Shown here: one piece after another, positions 1-6,909 of the stretch
Numbering within the stretch: position 1 is the stretch's first letter
Layout of the letters: the number at the start of each line of letters is the position of its first letter
DNA from: an uncultured Bacilli bacterium
GTDB lineage: Bacteria > Bacillota_I > Bacilli_A > RF39 > UBA660
Assembly (NCBI GenBank): GCA_947628125.1
Contig: CANQYR010000003.1
Coordinates: forward strand, 1-26,488
Length of the DNA stretch: 26,488 bases
Direction: 5' to 3'
Notes under the pieces: generated by a model
Database searches by the model: none
The model's input: only the letters and a program-made list of their open reading frames with translations
What the model was told of the DNA's origin: nothing
Position numbers and translations under genes: made by a program

Positions 1-49
1 AAGAGACTGATATAGTCAATCTCTAATATCATTATTACCATAGATTGGT

Positions 50-69
50 AACTTTACACAAAGTTTTTT
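50..69 (+). terminator. possible weak terminator of a gene left of the window
   Basis: A 6-bp A/T-rich stem (AACTTT, loop ACAC, AAAGTT) is followed directly by four T. It would end a plus-strand transcript entering from the left edge. Two other small inverted repeats lie just before it (2-22, with a 2-nt bulge, and TTACCA/TGGTAA at 35-51). The 3' end of a structured RNA outside the window is possible. The stem is weak and no gene is visible here. Confidence 0.25.
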
Positions 70-104
70 ACACTCTCCCCATTTATTTTTAGAGTTAAAA
101 AATT

Positions 105-128
105 AAAACTGCTTATTTAGGCAGTTTT
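105..128 (-). terminator. intrinsic terminator after the small RHH gene
   Basis: AAAACTGC and GCAGTTTT form a perfect 8-bp stem around an 8-nt loop. T-rich tracts flank both sides, so it can work in both directions. It starts 9 bases past the stop of the ribbon-helix-helix gene. Confidence 0.7.
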
Positions 129-136
129 ATTTGTTT

Positions 137-271
137 TTACTTATTTCTTTCTTCAAGATATTTTTTTATAATGTATATTAGCTGACTATTTATGCTTCTT
201 TCTTCTAGGGCCGCTACTTTGCGTAATTCTTCCCATAGATCTTCTGGTACTCTAATATTACTTGAAATCAT
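137..271 (-). CDS. small ribbon-helix-helix (Arc/CopG-like) DNA-binding protein, 44 aa
   Basis: This short minus-strand gene encodes 44 residues beginning MISSNIRVPEDLWEELRKVA. The start ATG is preceded by a strong ribosome site (GAGGTGAT, 6 bases upstream). The pattern is that of a minimal ribbon-helix-helix fold: a short beta strand (SSNIRVP), helix A (EDLWEELRKVAALEE), a turn, and helix B (NSQLIYIIKKYLEER). Such proteins dimerise and insert the beta strand into the major groove. They act as autorepressors, antitoxins or plasmid-type regulators. No toxin partner is visible next to it. Two copies of a 12-bp direct repeat lie just upstream (304-342) and could be its operator. The fold is inferred from pattern only, and the target is unknown. 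Confidence 0.7.
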   Translation of the reverse strand: MISSNIRVPEDLWEELRKVAALEERSINSQLIYIIKKYLEERNK

Positions 272-303
272 TATGTATCACCTCAACTATATAATAACTA
301 AAG

Positions 304-342
304 TGGTACTATTTTAGATAGACACAAAATGGTACTATTTTT
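304..342. repeat. pair of 12-bp direct repeats, candidate operator
   Basis: TGGTACTATTTT occurs at 304-315 and again at 330-341, starts 26 bases apart. The pair lies in the spacer between rpmE and the small ribbon-helix-helix gene, 33 bases and more upstream of that gene's start. Spaced direct repeats in the promoter region are a common operator layout for this protein class. Function is inferred. Confidence 0.5.
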
Positions 343-385
343 CCATTATTTTCTAATTATTCTATAACTATTAGTATTATTTTAT

Positions 386-413
386 AAAAAAAAAGAATGA
401 CTTTCTCATCCTT
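386..413 (-). terminator. intrinsic terminator of rpmE
   Basis: On the minus strand an 8-bp stem (AAGGATGA/TCATTCTT, one G-T pair, loop GAAAG) is followed by an uninterrupted T run. The stem starts inside the rpmE stop codon. Confidence 0.8.
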
Positions 414-615
414 AATTTTGATTTAAATTGTACTTACGATTAAATTTTTCAATTTTTCCAGCTTTGCTTGCTTTACCTTGTTTTTTTGTATAAAAAGGAT
501 GGCATTGGCTACATACTTCAACTTCAATATCCCCTTTTGTTGATTTAGTTGTAAAAGACGCGCCACAAGCACATGTTACAGTAACATCTTTCATTTCTGG
601 ATGAATATTTTTCAT
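412..615 (-). CDS. rpmE: 50S ribosomal protein L31 (zinc-binding form), 67 aa
   Basis: L31 sits at the central protuberance of the large ribosomal subunit and contacts the small subunit. The protein starts MKNIHPEMKDVTVTCACG and has the family landmarks IHPE near the N terminus, the paired cysteines CACG and CSQC, the HPFYT block, and the FNRKYN tail. The four cysteines mark the zinc-carrying C+ type, not the zinc-free paralogue made in zinc starvation. I chose the ATG at 615 because AAAGGAG lies 7 bases upstream and the protein aligns from there; an in-frame extension to 648 has no support. It is a single-gene unit with its own promoter and terminator. In Bacillus subtilis rpmE also lies in the murA-prfA-mntP part of the chromosome. 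Confidence 0.97.
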   Translation of the reverse strand: MKNIHPEMKDVTVTCACGASFTTKSTKGDIEVEVCSQCHPFYTKKQGKASKAGKIEKFNRKYNLNQN

Positions 616-670
616 CTTAACTCTCCTTTCGCCATGAAATTCCGGCAATAAAATTTTTTACATCTTATGT

Positions 671-698
671 ATTATATCATATTTTAGCTACGTTTCAA
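671..698 (-). promoter_or_regulatory. sigma-A type promoter of rpmE
   Basis: On the minus strand TTGAAA, 16 bases, then TATAAT preceded by TGA (extended -10). The predicted transcript starts about 50 bases before the rpmE start codon. Confidence 0.7.
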
Positions 699-714
699 GT
701 CATTTTTGCCATTT

Positions 715-1383
715 TTAATTTAGTTGTCGTAATATTTCCTCACATATTACTTGATGACCTTTGTAATTTATATAATAACTTTGATCATTAAAATAAAACT
801 CATTTTTTATTTTAGCATCTATTTTTATAAAATGCATTTTATTATTTTGGGCTAATTCTTCTAAAGCATTGTTTATCTTATCAACTTGGCTTGGTTTTAA
901 TTTTGAAGTTTCATATAAACCAATGATAAATATTTCTTTCTTATTAAAGTTACGAATTAAACCACAAATTTTTTCCATATTTGTTAAATAAGCTTCAATG
1001 TTTTTATTTTTAATTGTCTTTAAGTTATTTAGTTCATCCATTCCTAGACTAATCGTAATAATTTTCGCATTTGATATTGCTTGTTGATAAGTCAAATTTT
1101 TGGAGGATAACTTTTCATTGTTTGCTATTTTGTTAATTAAATTTAATGTCGTTTCATCTACTTGGCTTGTTTCGGTTATGTATTCTTTAATGATACTGTT
1201 TTCTTCGTAATAATCTTTCAAATAATCATTAAAACTATAGCCTTTAACATTATAAGCCGTATAACCAAGGGATAAGCCATCACCAATGGTAACGATGTTC
1301 ATTTCTTCTTGATAAGTTTTATTAAAAATTATAATAGCAATTAAGGTTCCGAAAAAAATAGTAAGAATTATTTTTACTTTCAC
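715..1383 (-). CDS. membrane-anchored SGNH/GDSL-fold protein with degenerate active site, 222 aa
   Basis: An N-terminal hydrophobic segment (about residues 3-20) anchors or exports an extracytoplasmic domain. That domain starts with VTIGDGLSLG, the position of the GDSL block of SGNH hydrolases, and ends with INYKGHQVICEEIL, the position of the last block (DxxHPNxxGH). Key residues are altered. The nucleophile position reads GDGLS instead of GDSLS, the GxND block reads LGMDEL, and the catalytic His before PN is Tyr. An inactive or re-purposed member is therefore likely. The GTG at 1383 is preferred over the GTG at 1392 because AAGGTG lies 6 bases before it. It follows murA by about 40 bases with no terminator between, so the two are probably co-transcribed. 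The substrate is unknown. Confidence 0.7.
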   Translation of the reverse strand: MKVKIILTIFFGTLIAIIIFNKTYQEEMNIVTIGDGLSLGYTAYNVKGYSFNDYLKDYYEENSIIKEYITETSQVDETTLNLINKIANNEKLSSKNLTYQQAISNAKIITISLGMDELNNLKTIKNKNIEAYLTNMEKICGLIRNFNKKEIFIIGLYETSKLKPSQVDKINNALEELAQNNKMHFIKIDAKIKNEFYFNDQSYYINYKGHQVICEEILRQLN

Positions 1384-1422
1384 ATATTTCACCTTAGTAA
1401 ATTTTATGTGTGTTTTTAATTG

Positions 1423-2673
1423 TTATTCGATTATTTTAATATTCGCTCCAACATTTGATAATTTTTCAACTATATTAGAATAACCTCTTAGAATGTATTG
1501 CCCATTTTTAATAGTGGTTTTACCTTGAGCTAATAAACCAGCGATGATTAGTGATGCTCCCGCTCTTAAGTCCGTTGCTAATACCGTGCAGCCATGTAAT
1601 TTAGTTTGACCTGCGATGATCGTGGTACTGCCATTTTGCTTTATTTTAGCATTCATTTTATTTAATTCAGATATGTGGCCTGTACGGTTAGTGTATATTG
1701 TTTCATCAATAATGCTCGTTCCCCAGCATTGCGTTAGAAGCGTGGTCATAGGCTGGGCTAAGTCAGTTGGAAACCCGGGATATGGCAAGGTTTTGATGTT
1801 AATTGGTTTATAACTTTTTTTGGCCGTTATTTGAATGTAATTGTCATTTTTTTGCATTTTAACGCCCATGTCTTCTAGTTTACTTATTAAAGCTGTTAAA
1901 TGTTCTTCAATGATATTTTCAACAATTAAGTCTTTGCCTAATAAAGCTCCTAGTATTAAATAGGTTCCAGCTTCTATTCGATCAGGGATAACTTCAATTA
2001 TAGCTTTATGTAAGTACTCTACCCCTTCGATAATAATTTTACTCGTCCCTGCCCCACTTATTTTGGCTCCCATATTGTTTAAAAAGGTAGCAACATTTAC
2101 TATTTCCGGTTCTTTGGCAGCATTGTTTATTTGGGTTGTGCCTTTAGCTTTAACTGCTGCTAGCATTATATTTATAGTAGCACCGACACTGGCAAAGTCT
2201 AAATAGATGTTAGTGCCTTTTAATTCTTTGGCTTCAATTAAAAGATAATCGCCCATATTTTCTACTTTCGCGCCTAGGCTTTCAAAACCTTTTAAGTGGA
2301 TGTCAATTTTTCTTTCACCAAAATTACAACCACCTGGTAAGGCTATTTCTACCTTTTTTTCTTTGCCTAATATGGCTCCCATAAAATAATATGAACCTCT
2401 TAATTTTAATGAATATTCTTCAGATATTAAAGTATTTTTTAAATGATTGGCATTTATTTTTAATTCATCTGTGTTATATGAAACATCAACGTTCAATATT
2501 TTCAGTATGTCAATTAAAGCATCGGTATCTGATATATTAGGAACATTGTAAATAGTTGTTTCTTCATCGCATAAAATTGTGGCTGGTATCAACGCTACGG
2601 CGCTATTTTTGGCACCGGATACTTTTATAGTTCCCGATAGTTCTTGGCCACCAACAATTTCAAATTTTTTCAA
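1423..2673 (-). CDS. murA: UDP-N-acetylglucosamine 1-carboxyvinyltransferase (MurA), 416 aa
   Basis: MurA transfers enolpyruvate from PEP to UDP-GlcNAc, the first committed step of peptidoglycan synthesis in the cytoplasm. The protein is full length for the family. It has the SGAKNSA substrate loop with Lys-Asn, the LPGGCNFGERKIDIH loop carrying the catalytic and fosfomycin-reactive Cys, PGFPTDLAQP with the general-base Asp, and the conserved Arg residues in DLRAGASLI and LRGYSNI. The Cys is present (not Asp), so the enzyme looks fosfomycin-sensitive in principle. I prefer the TTG at 2673: AAGGCGGTG lies 6 bases upstream, whereas the in-frame GTG at 2682 is part of that ribosome site. Many Bacilli carry two MurA paralogues; which one this is cannot be told here. 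Confidence 0.96.
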   Translation of the reverse strand: MKKFEIVGGQELSGTIKVSGAKNSAVALIPATILCDEETTIYNVPNISDTDALIDILKILNVDVSYNTDELKINANHLKNTLISEEYSLKLRGSYYFMGAILGKEKKVEIALPGGCNFGERKIDIHLKGFESLGAKVENMGDYLLIEAKELKGTNIYLDFASVGATINIMLAAVKAKGTTQINNAAKEPEIVNVATFLNNMGAKISGAGTSKIIIEGVEYLHKAIIEVIPDRIEAGTYLILGALLGKDLIVENIIEEHLTALISKLEDMGVKMQKNDNYIQITAKKSYKPINIKTLPYPGFPTDLAQPMTTLLTQCWGTSIIDETIYTNRTGHISELNKMNAKIKQNGSTTIIAGQTKLHGCTVLATDLRAGASLIIAGLLAQGKTTIKNGQYILRGYSNIVEKLSNVGANIKIIE

Positions 2674-2697
2674 ATGTAACACCGCCTTGCTTTTTAT

Positions 2698-2726
2698 AAT
2701 ATATCAAAATATCGCTTACTTTTAAA
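2698..2726 (-). promoter_or_regulatory. probable promoter of murA
   Basis: On the minus strand TTTAAA, 17 bases, TATATT with a TGA extended -10. The -35 box matches consensus at 4 of 6 bases. Confidence 0.45.
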
Positions 2727-2791
2727 GTTTTGAAGTGTTTTTTGACATAAATTATTAATAAATTTTATGTTTTTAAGGCAATTTTTAGCAT

Positions 2792-2820
2792 AAAAAAGAA
2801 AAAGACTTCAAAACGAAGTC
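2792..2820 (-). terminator. intrinsic terminator of the CAP-domain protein gene
   Basis: Minus strand GACTTC, loop GTTTT, GAAGTC, then TTTTTCTTTTTT. It lies six bases past the stop codon. Confidence 0.8.
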
Positions 2821-2826
2821 AAATTT

Positions 2827-4101
2827 CTAATTTTCTTTTTTTAGAATTTTGTATGTAACAAAGGCGCCTCCAATACTGACAATAAATAATGCAGCAGATG
2901 TTACTATTGGATCGCTTGTTGCTGGATTTTCTTCCTCATTAGTTGGATTTTTAGTATTAGCAGTACTCTCAGCTGGTTTAGTTTCATTAGAAGTATTACT
3001 ATTATTATTTGTATTTGTTACATCTTTTTCTGGTTCTTTTTTATCTTCTTCTTTTTTATCCTCAGCTGTTTTGTCAGTTAAGTCAGCTTCGACATCGAAG
3101 AAGTTAACAGTATATTCAACTGTAGTAGCTGCTTTTGCTTTCGCATCTTTTTCAGTTAAACCAAGAACTTCAACTTTATAAGAATCATTATCACCATATT
3201 GATACGCTTCAACAGAAGGTTGAACAAATACTAATTCATTAGAGTTTACTTGTAGTTTACCATTAGCTACTGTGCAGTCATATGTACTATTATCTTTTAA
3301 ATTAGTAACTCTAACAGTTATGTCTTTAGCATCAGAATAAGTTAGTTTGTTAGAATTTAAAACAAGGTTCCAAGCTGATGTGTTATCATTTAAGATATTA
3401 TTTGGCATATAACCTGGTACAGGGAAAGCTGTATAAGCAAGATCACTAGTATTTTTGCTTTCAACTATATCACCCATAGCCGTTGGTGATACATAACCAA
3501 ATTGAAGTTTAGATACATTTGGACCAATAATTGCTTGACGATGACCAGTAGTATCAAAAGTTTTTTCACTTAAATTATAACCTTCATCTAACCAACCAGT
3601 AATAGATCCTGTTGGTGTATAACCCCAGGCAATAATGTTATGATCAGCATTTTTTCCTAATTGCCATAGTTCTTCAGTCATGTTTTCTGGTTTTTGATCA
3701 TCAGTTAAGAAATGTGCAAAGTTATCTAATTTGATTCTTACTAAGGCACCAGCTTGTAAGTCATCACGATGAGTAGAATTTGCTTTAAGTGGACTTACAC
3801 CAACTAACCAACGATAGTAATTGACCATTTTACTCATAGCATTATGAGTGTCTGCTGTTAATTCTCCAGCTGCATAAGGCGCGGCAGTAACAGGTTTTAC
3901 TTTATAATAAGTGTCTGTCTTGCCATTTACATAACTATTTGTTTCTTGAGCTTTATTATATTGCTCTTGAATTTGTTCTTTGGTTCTGTTTTTGTATACA
4001 TCCCAATCATTAGCAACATATGAAGTAGCCCTAACAGTCATAAATGGAATAGCAAATGTCGTTAATAGTAATGCTTTTTTTAGTGAATTTGTTTTTTTCA
4101 T
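2827..4101 (-). CDS. secreted CAP/SCP-domain protein with NPATS cell-wall sorting signal, 424 aa
   Basis: Residues 1-26 form a signal peptide (KK...LLLTTFAIPFMTVRA). About residues 85-230 look like a CAP (SCP/PR1-like) domain, with AMSKMVNYYRWL, an AHF block and TGHRQAIIGPNVSKLQFGY, the GHR block typical of bacterial CAP proteins. A beta-type region follows (about 245-335), then a Lys/Glu- and Asn/Thr-rich linker (341-391). The C terminus is a sorting signal: NPATSD at 392-397, a hydrophobic stretch, and KILKKEN. NPxTx is the motif class cut by class B sortases, and such a sortase gene lies divergently next door. The likely fate is covalent attachment to peptidoglycan. CAP domains have varied roles, so the molecular function is unknown. 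AAAGGAT lies 9 bases before the ATG. Confidence 0.85.
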   Translation of the reverse strand: MKKTNSLKKALLLTTFAIPFMTVRATSYVANDWDVYKNRTKEQIQEQYNKAQETNSYVNGKTDTYYKVKPVTAAPYAAGELTADTHNAMSKMVNYYRWLVGVSPLKANSTHRDDLQAGALVRIKLDNFAHFLTDDQKPENMTEELWQLGKNADHNIIAWGYTPTGSITGWLDEGYNLSEKTFDTTGHRQAIIGPNVSKLQFGYVSPTAMGDIVESKNTSDLAYTAFPVPGYMPNNILNDNTSAWNLVLNSNKLTYSDAKDITVRVTNLKDNSTYDCTVANGKLQVNSNELVFVQPSVEAYQYGDNDSYKVEVLGLTEKDAKAKAATTVEYTVNFFDVEADLTDKTAEDKKEEDKKEPEKDVTNTNNNSNTSNETKPAESTANTKNPTNEEENPATSDPIVTSAALFIVSIGGAFVTYKILKKEN

Positions 4102-4126
4102 TTTAATTTATCCTTTCTTTTAATTA

Positions 4127-4155
4127 AGGATATCACTTTTTTTAGTATTTAGCAA
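4127..4155 (-). promoter_or_regulatory. promoter of the CAP-domain protein gene
   Basis: Minus strand TTGCTA, 17 bases, TATCCT with TGA extended -10. The predicted start is about 20 bases before the start codon. It lies back to back with the sortase promoter in a 113-base spacer. Confidence 0.55.
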
Positions 4156-4165
4156 GAGAAAAGAT

Positions 4166-4194
4166 TTGCCACATTTCTTTTTTAATGTTAGTAT
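4166..4194 (+). promoter_or_regulatory. probable promoter of the sortase gene
   Basis: TTGCCA, 17 bases, TAGTAT preceded by TGT (extended -10). The -10 box matches at 4 of 6 bases. Confidence 0.4.
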
Positions 4195-4214
4195 ATTATT
4201 GGATGTGATTTTAG

Positions 4215-5057
4215 ATGAAAAACAAGGATCTAAAGAAAAAAAAGTACCATTTAAAAAAGAAAAATTTAGTTTTAATTGGCATTATAATTGTTTTCTTTGG
4301 TTGCACTATTTATTTTGGGATAAAAGTTGTTAGCTGGTTTATGGATAATTCTAAAAGTTCCCAAATTATGCAAGAAATAAACGATAAAGTTATCATTACA
4401 CAAGAGGAAGAATCTGGTGTAACTATTGTTCAAAATGAGGAAGATATTTTGGATGATGATCCTTATTGGGGTTTTATTAAAACGAGTTTAATGGATGTTG
4501 ATATCGAGTCTTTAAAAAAGGATAATGAAGATACGGTTGGTTGGCTAAATGTTAAGGGGACAAATATTAATTATCCTTTTGTTAAAAGTAAAGATAATAA
4601 GTATTATTTAACGCATGATTTTTATAAGCAGTATAATGGTGGAGGTTGGGTGTTTTTAGATTATCGAAATAATGCTAATTTAAGTGATAAGAATAATATT
4701 ATATACGCGCATGGAAGGGCCAATAATACAATGTTTGGGAGTTTAAAAAATATTTTAAATAGTGATTGGTTTTCGGATACTAATAATTATGTGATACAAG
4801 TATCAACGGAAAAATTAAATACTTTATGGCAGGTTTTTAGTGTTTATCGTATATTAAATACTAATGATTATATCCAAACAAAATTTTCTTCAGACGAGGA
4901 ATTTACTTCTTTTACACAGATGCTTTTAAAAAGAAGTAATGCAAATTTTAAAACGAATGTTTCTAAAGATGATATTATTTTAACTTTATCAACTTGTTAT
5001 AATGATAATGAAAAAGTTGTCTTGCATGCAAAGTTAATTAAGAAGACTGCTTTATAA
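4215..5057 (+). CDS. srtB: class B sortase (membrane-anchored transpeptidase), 280 aa
   Basis: Sortases cut a C-terminal sorting motif and join the protein to the cell wall. A Lys-rich N terminus and one membrane helix (about 18-42) give the usual N-in topology. The catalytic domain (about 80-280) has the class B features: VGWLNVKGTNINYPFV, DYRNNANLSDKNNIIYAHG with the catalytic His166, and LTLSTC with the nucleophile Cys261. The position of the essential Arg, six residues after the Cys in KVVLHAKL, is Lys267 (codon AAA). In Staphylococcus aureus SrtB the matching segment reads RIVVVAKI. The nearest likely substrate is the divergent CAP protein with its NPATS signal. The gene is one of four on the plus strand left of dnaA. 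Its TAA abuts the stop of mntP on the other strand (TTATAA). Confidence 0.9.
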   Translation: MKNKDLKKKKYHLKKKNLVLIGIIIVFFGCTIYFGIKVVSWFMDNSKSSQIMQEINDKVIITQEEESGVTIVQNEEDILDDDPYWGFIKTSLMDVDIESLKKDNEDTVGWLNVKGTNINYPFVKSKDNKYYLTHDFYKQYNGGGWVFLDYRNNANLSDKNNIIYAHGRANNTMFGSLKNILNSDWFSDTNNYVIQVSTEKLNTLWQVFSVYRILNTNDYIQTKFSSDEEFTSFTQMLLKRSNANFKTNVSKDDIILTLSTCYNDNEKVVLHAKLIKKTAL

Positions 5058-5588
5058 AAAAAGATGATATAAGCCTAATATTATAAGAAGGATTACTCCC
5101 ATTATTTGGGCTTTTTTTCCTAAGTATTTGGAGGCTAAGCTGCCAATTTTTAAGCCCATTAAAGTAAAGGTAAAGCTTGTTAGGGAAAATATGGTCATGG
5201 CTAATATTTTGTTGTTGGTTATAGCTGTTAGACCAAGGCCAGTTGAGAAAGCATCTAAGGATACTCCAAAGGCAAAAATAAGCATGCCTAAGAAGGAAAA
5301 GTCATTTGTTATTTGTTCGTTTTTTAAGATGTTAGTTAAAAGGTTGATGGCTAAAAAAAGTAATATCCCACCTAATAGTTTGTTGGCATTTAATGAGAAA
5401 AAAGTGATTAAACCACTACCGATGATGTTACCTAAAAAGGGCATTATAAAGTGCATTATTCCAACTATTGTGCTTAATTGGAGGCAGTTTTTTTTGGAAA
5501 CACTGTAGGTGCCGATGCTTAGGGAAAGAGAAAAGGTATCCATGCTTAACGCGATGGCAATAAAAAAACATGAAATTATCTGTGTCAT
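5052..5588 (-). CDS. mntP: MntP-family manganese efflux protein, 178 aa
   Basis: This is a hydrophobic protein with about six membrane helices in two related halves. Each half carries the family's Asp motif: ALSMDTFSLSL near the N terminus and FGVSLDAFSTGL in the middle. MntP exports Mn(II) and protects against manganese excess. YtaF-type relatives share the fold, so the assignment rests partly on context: mntP lies near spoIIR, prmC and prfA in Bacillus subtilis too. It is the last gene of the run that begins with the ywiB-like gene, 27 bases after spoIIR. The ribosome site before the ATG is weak, so translation may be coupled to spoIIR. I saw no manganese riboswitch (yybP-ykoY type) in front. 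Confidence 0.85.
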   Translation of the reverse strand: MTQIISCFFIAIALSMDTFSLSLSIGTYSVSKKNCLQLSTIVGIMHFIMPFLGNIIGSGLITFFSLNANKLLGGILLFLAINLLTNILKNEQITNDFSFLGMLIFAFGVSLDAFSTGLGLTAITNNKILAMTIFSLTSFTFTLMGLKIGSLASKYLGKKAQIMGVILLIILGLYHLFL

Positions 5589-5615
5589 ATAAAATTATAT
5601 GAGCCACTATTTATT

Positions 5616-6122
5616 TCATGATTGATATTTATCTAGTATTTCTTTAATTAATAATTTATATTCGACATCACTACTGTTATTGTTTTTGGCTTCTAGTAAA
5701 CATAAAGGGGGAAACATTACACACCACCAGTTTTCACCATTTCCTTGGCCTAGGGTTATGACTAATGAGTCGTATGTTCCTTCTTCATAAGTTAAGCCAT
5801 GATATTTTTTTTCAGGAAAGTAGTTTTGACCTAGTTCGACTTTATTATCACTTGTATATTGGGATACTTTTTTCCGAATGGTTGGTAAGGCATTTTTTAA
5901 CAATTGTTTGGCCTCACTACTAGTTTTAGCATTTTGCATGATGGTATTTAAGTCTTCTTCTAAAGAGCTTTTGACTTTTAGTTTTAATTCTTGGTCTTTT
6001 ATTTTATTACTGTTTGCAATTATTCTAAACCTTATAGCATCTTTAGGGATTAGTATTTCTTGTTCATTTGTAAGAAAGTAAAACATGAAGATTATAAATA
6101 AAATTGGAATAATTTTTTTCAA
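5616..6122 (-). CDS. spoIIR: stage II sporulation protein R (SpoIIR) homologue, 168 aa
   Basis: In Bacillus, SpoIIR is made in the forespore and secreted into the intermembrane space. There it triggers SpoIIGA to process pro-sigma-E. The protein has an N-terminal export or anchor helix, then the family blocks IRFRIIANSNKIKDQELKLKVK (residues 30-51), NYFPEKKYHGLTYEEGTYDSL and the hallmark NWWCVMFPPLC (about 131-141). It is shorter than the 224-residue Bacillus protein, mainly at the C terminus. I chose the TTG at 6122 because AGGTGAT sits just upstream; the in-frame GTG at 6131 is part of that site. Position between prmC and mntP matches Bacillus gene order. Constitutive operon placement is odd for a forespore-specific gene, but an internal sigma-F/G promoter cannot be excluded. 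Confidence 0.9.
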   Translation of the reverse strand: MKKIIPILFIIFMFYFLTNEQEILIPKDAIRFRIIANSNKIKDQELKLKVKSSLEEDLNTIMQNAKTSSEAKQLLKNALPTIRKKVSQYTSDNKVELGQNYFPEKKYHGLTYEEGTYDSLVITLGQGNGENWWCVMFPPLCLLEAKNNNSSDVEYKLLIKEILDKYQS

Positions 6123-6154
6123 ATTTATCACCTATTTTATTTATGGGAAGGTTG

Positions 6155-6886
6155 TTATTTTTTTATACATTCTAAAAATAAGTATCTATCTTTATTACTT
6201 AGGTCTTTGGTAAATTCGTATTTGTAATTAGGTAACACTTTTAAAATATAGTTTGTTAATTCTTGTTTTTGGTTAGAGCCTATTTCAAAGATGATTAATA
6301 ATGGTTTTTGTTTTAGTTTGGCGATTTTATTTAATATGCGTTTGTAATAGTATAGTCCATCTTCTTTAGCAAAGATGGCATTTTCTGGTTCGTATTTAAC
6401 TTCTTTTCCTACTTCTTCTTTTTTGGAAACGTATGGCGGGTTACTAATTATGATATCATAGTTTTTGTAACTAGTTTTGAGCATGGATTGTTTAAGAAAG
6501 GTGATTTTGGTTTTATTTAAAGTGGCATTTGTTTGGGCTAAAGAAATAGCTTGTTTGGAAATATCTACGGCCGTTACTTCACAGTCATAATTTTTTTTAA
6601 GGGCGATGGCGATGCACCCACTTCCAGTTCCTAGATCAAGGATTTTGGGTTTGGTAAGGGCTAATTGTTTTAGTTTTTTTAAGGTTTTATCTACTAAAAA
6701 TTCCGTTTCGTAACGGGGTATTAAAGCTCTTTCATCAACTTTTATTTTAGTATTTAAAAAATCCACGTCGCCAATTATGTATTGAATGGGATAGTTTTGG
6801 TTTAATTTTTTAAAGGCCTTTTCAAAGTTAATGTTTTTCTTTTTTAATTCAAGCATATCAGCTTTTGATATTTCCATTTTTATCAT
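6155..6886 (-). CDS. prmC: release factor glutamine N5-methyltransferase (PrmC/HemK), 243 aa
   Basis: PrmC methylates the Gln of the GGQ motif of release factors, using S-adenosylmethionine, and so boosts peptide release. The protein has an abbreviated N-terminal helical domain (ending IQYIIGDVDFLN), the SAM-binding LDLGTGSGCIAIA (about 83-94), and the catalytic NPPY (149-152) that holds the target Gln. It is about 40 residues shorter than typical, at the N terminus. It lies 23 bases after prfA, its substrate's gene. The start is uncertain: ATG at 6886 has only a weak GAAAG close by, and ATG at 6877 has AGATGAT four bases upstream. The two differ by three residues. Confidence 0.95.
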   Translation of the reverse strand: MIKMEISKADMLELKKKNINFEKAFKKLNQNYPIQYIIGDVDFLNTKIKVDERALIPRYETEFLVDKTLKKLKQLALTKPKILDLGTGSGCIAIALKKNYDCEVTAVDISKQAISLAQTNATLNKTKITFLKQSMLKTSYKNYDIIISNPPYVSKKEEVGKEVKYEPENAIFAKEDGLYYYKRILNKIAKLKQKPLLIIFEIGSNQKQELTNYILKVLPNYKYEFTKDLSNKDRYLFLECIKK

Positions 6887-6909
6887 CTTTCTTTCAATAA
6901 AAAATAGGT

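Noticed and set aside
1768..1785. A second CCCGGG-containing site (AAACCCGGGATAT) as another Noc site
   Set aside because: The flanks do not match TATTT/AAATA and it lies inside conserved murA codons.
2849..3181. Plus-strand open frame of 110 codons opposite the CAP-protein gene
   Set aside because: It is the reverse of the low-complexity linker, has no ribosome site and a composition explained by the opposite strand.
5098..5118. A terminator for the sortase gene inside mntP (CCCA/TGGG followed by T)
   Set aside because: The stem has only four base pairs and lies inside coding sequence; too weak to call.
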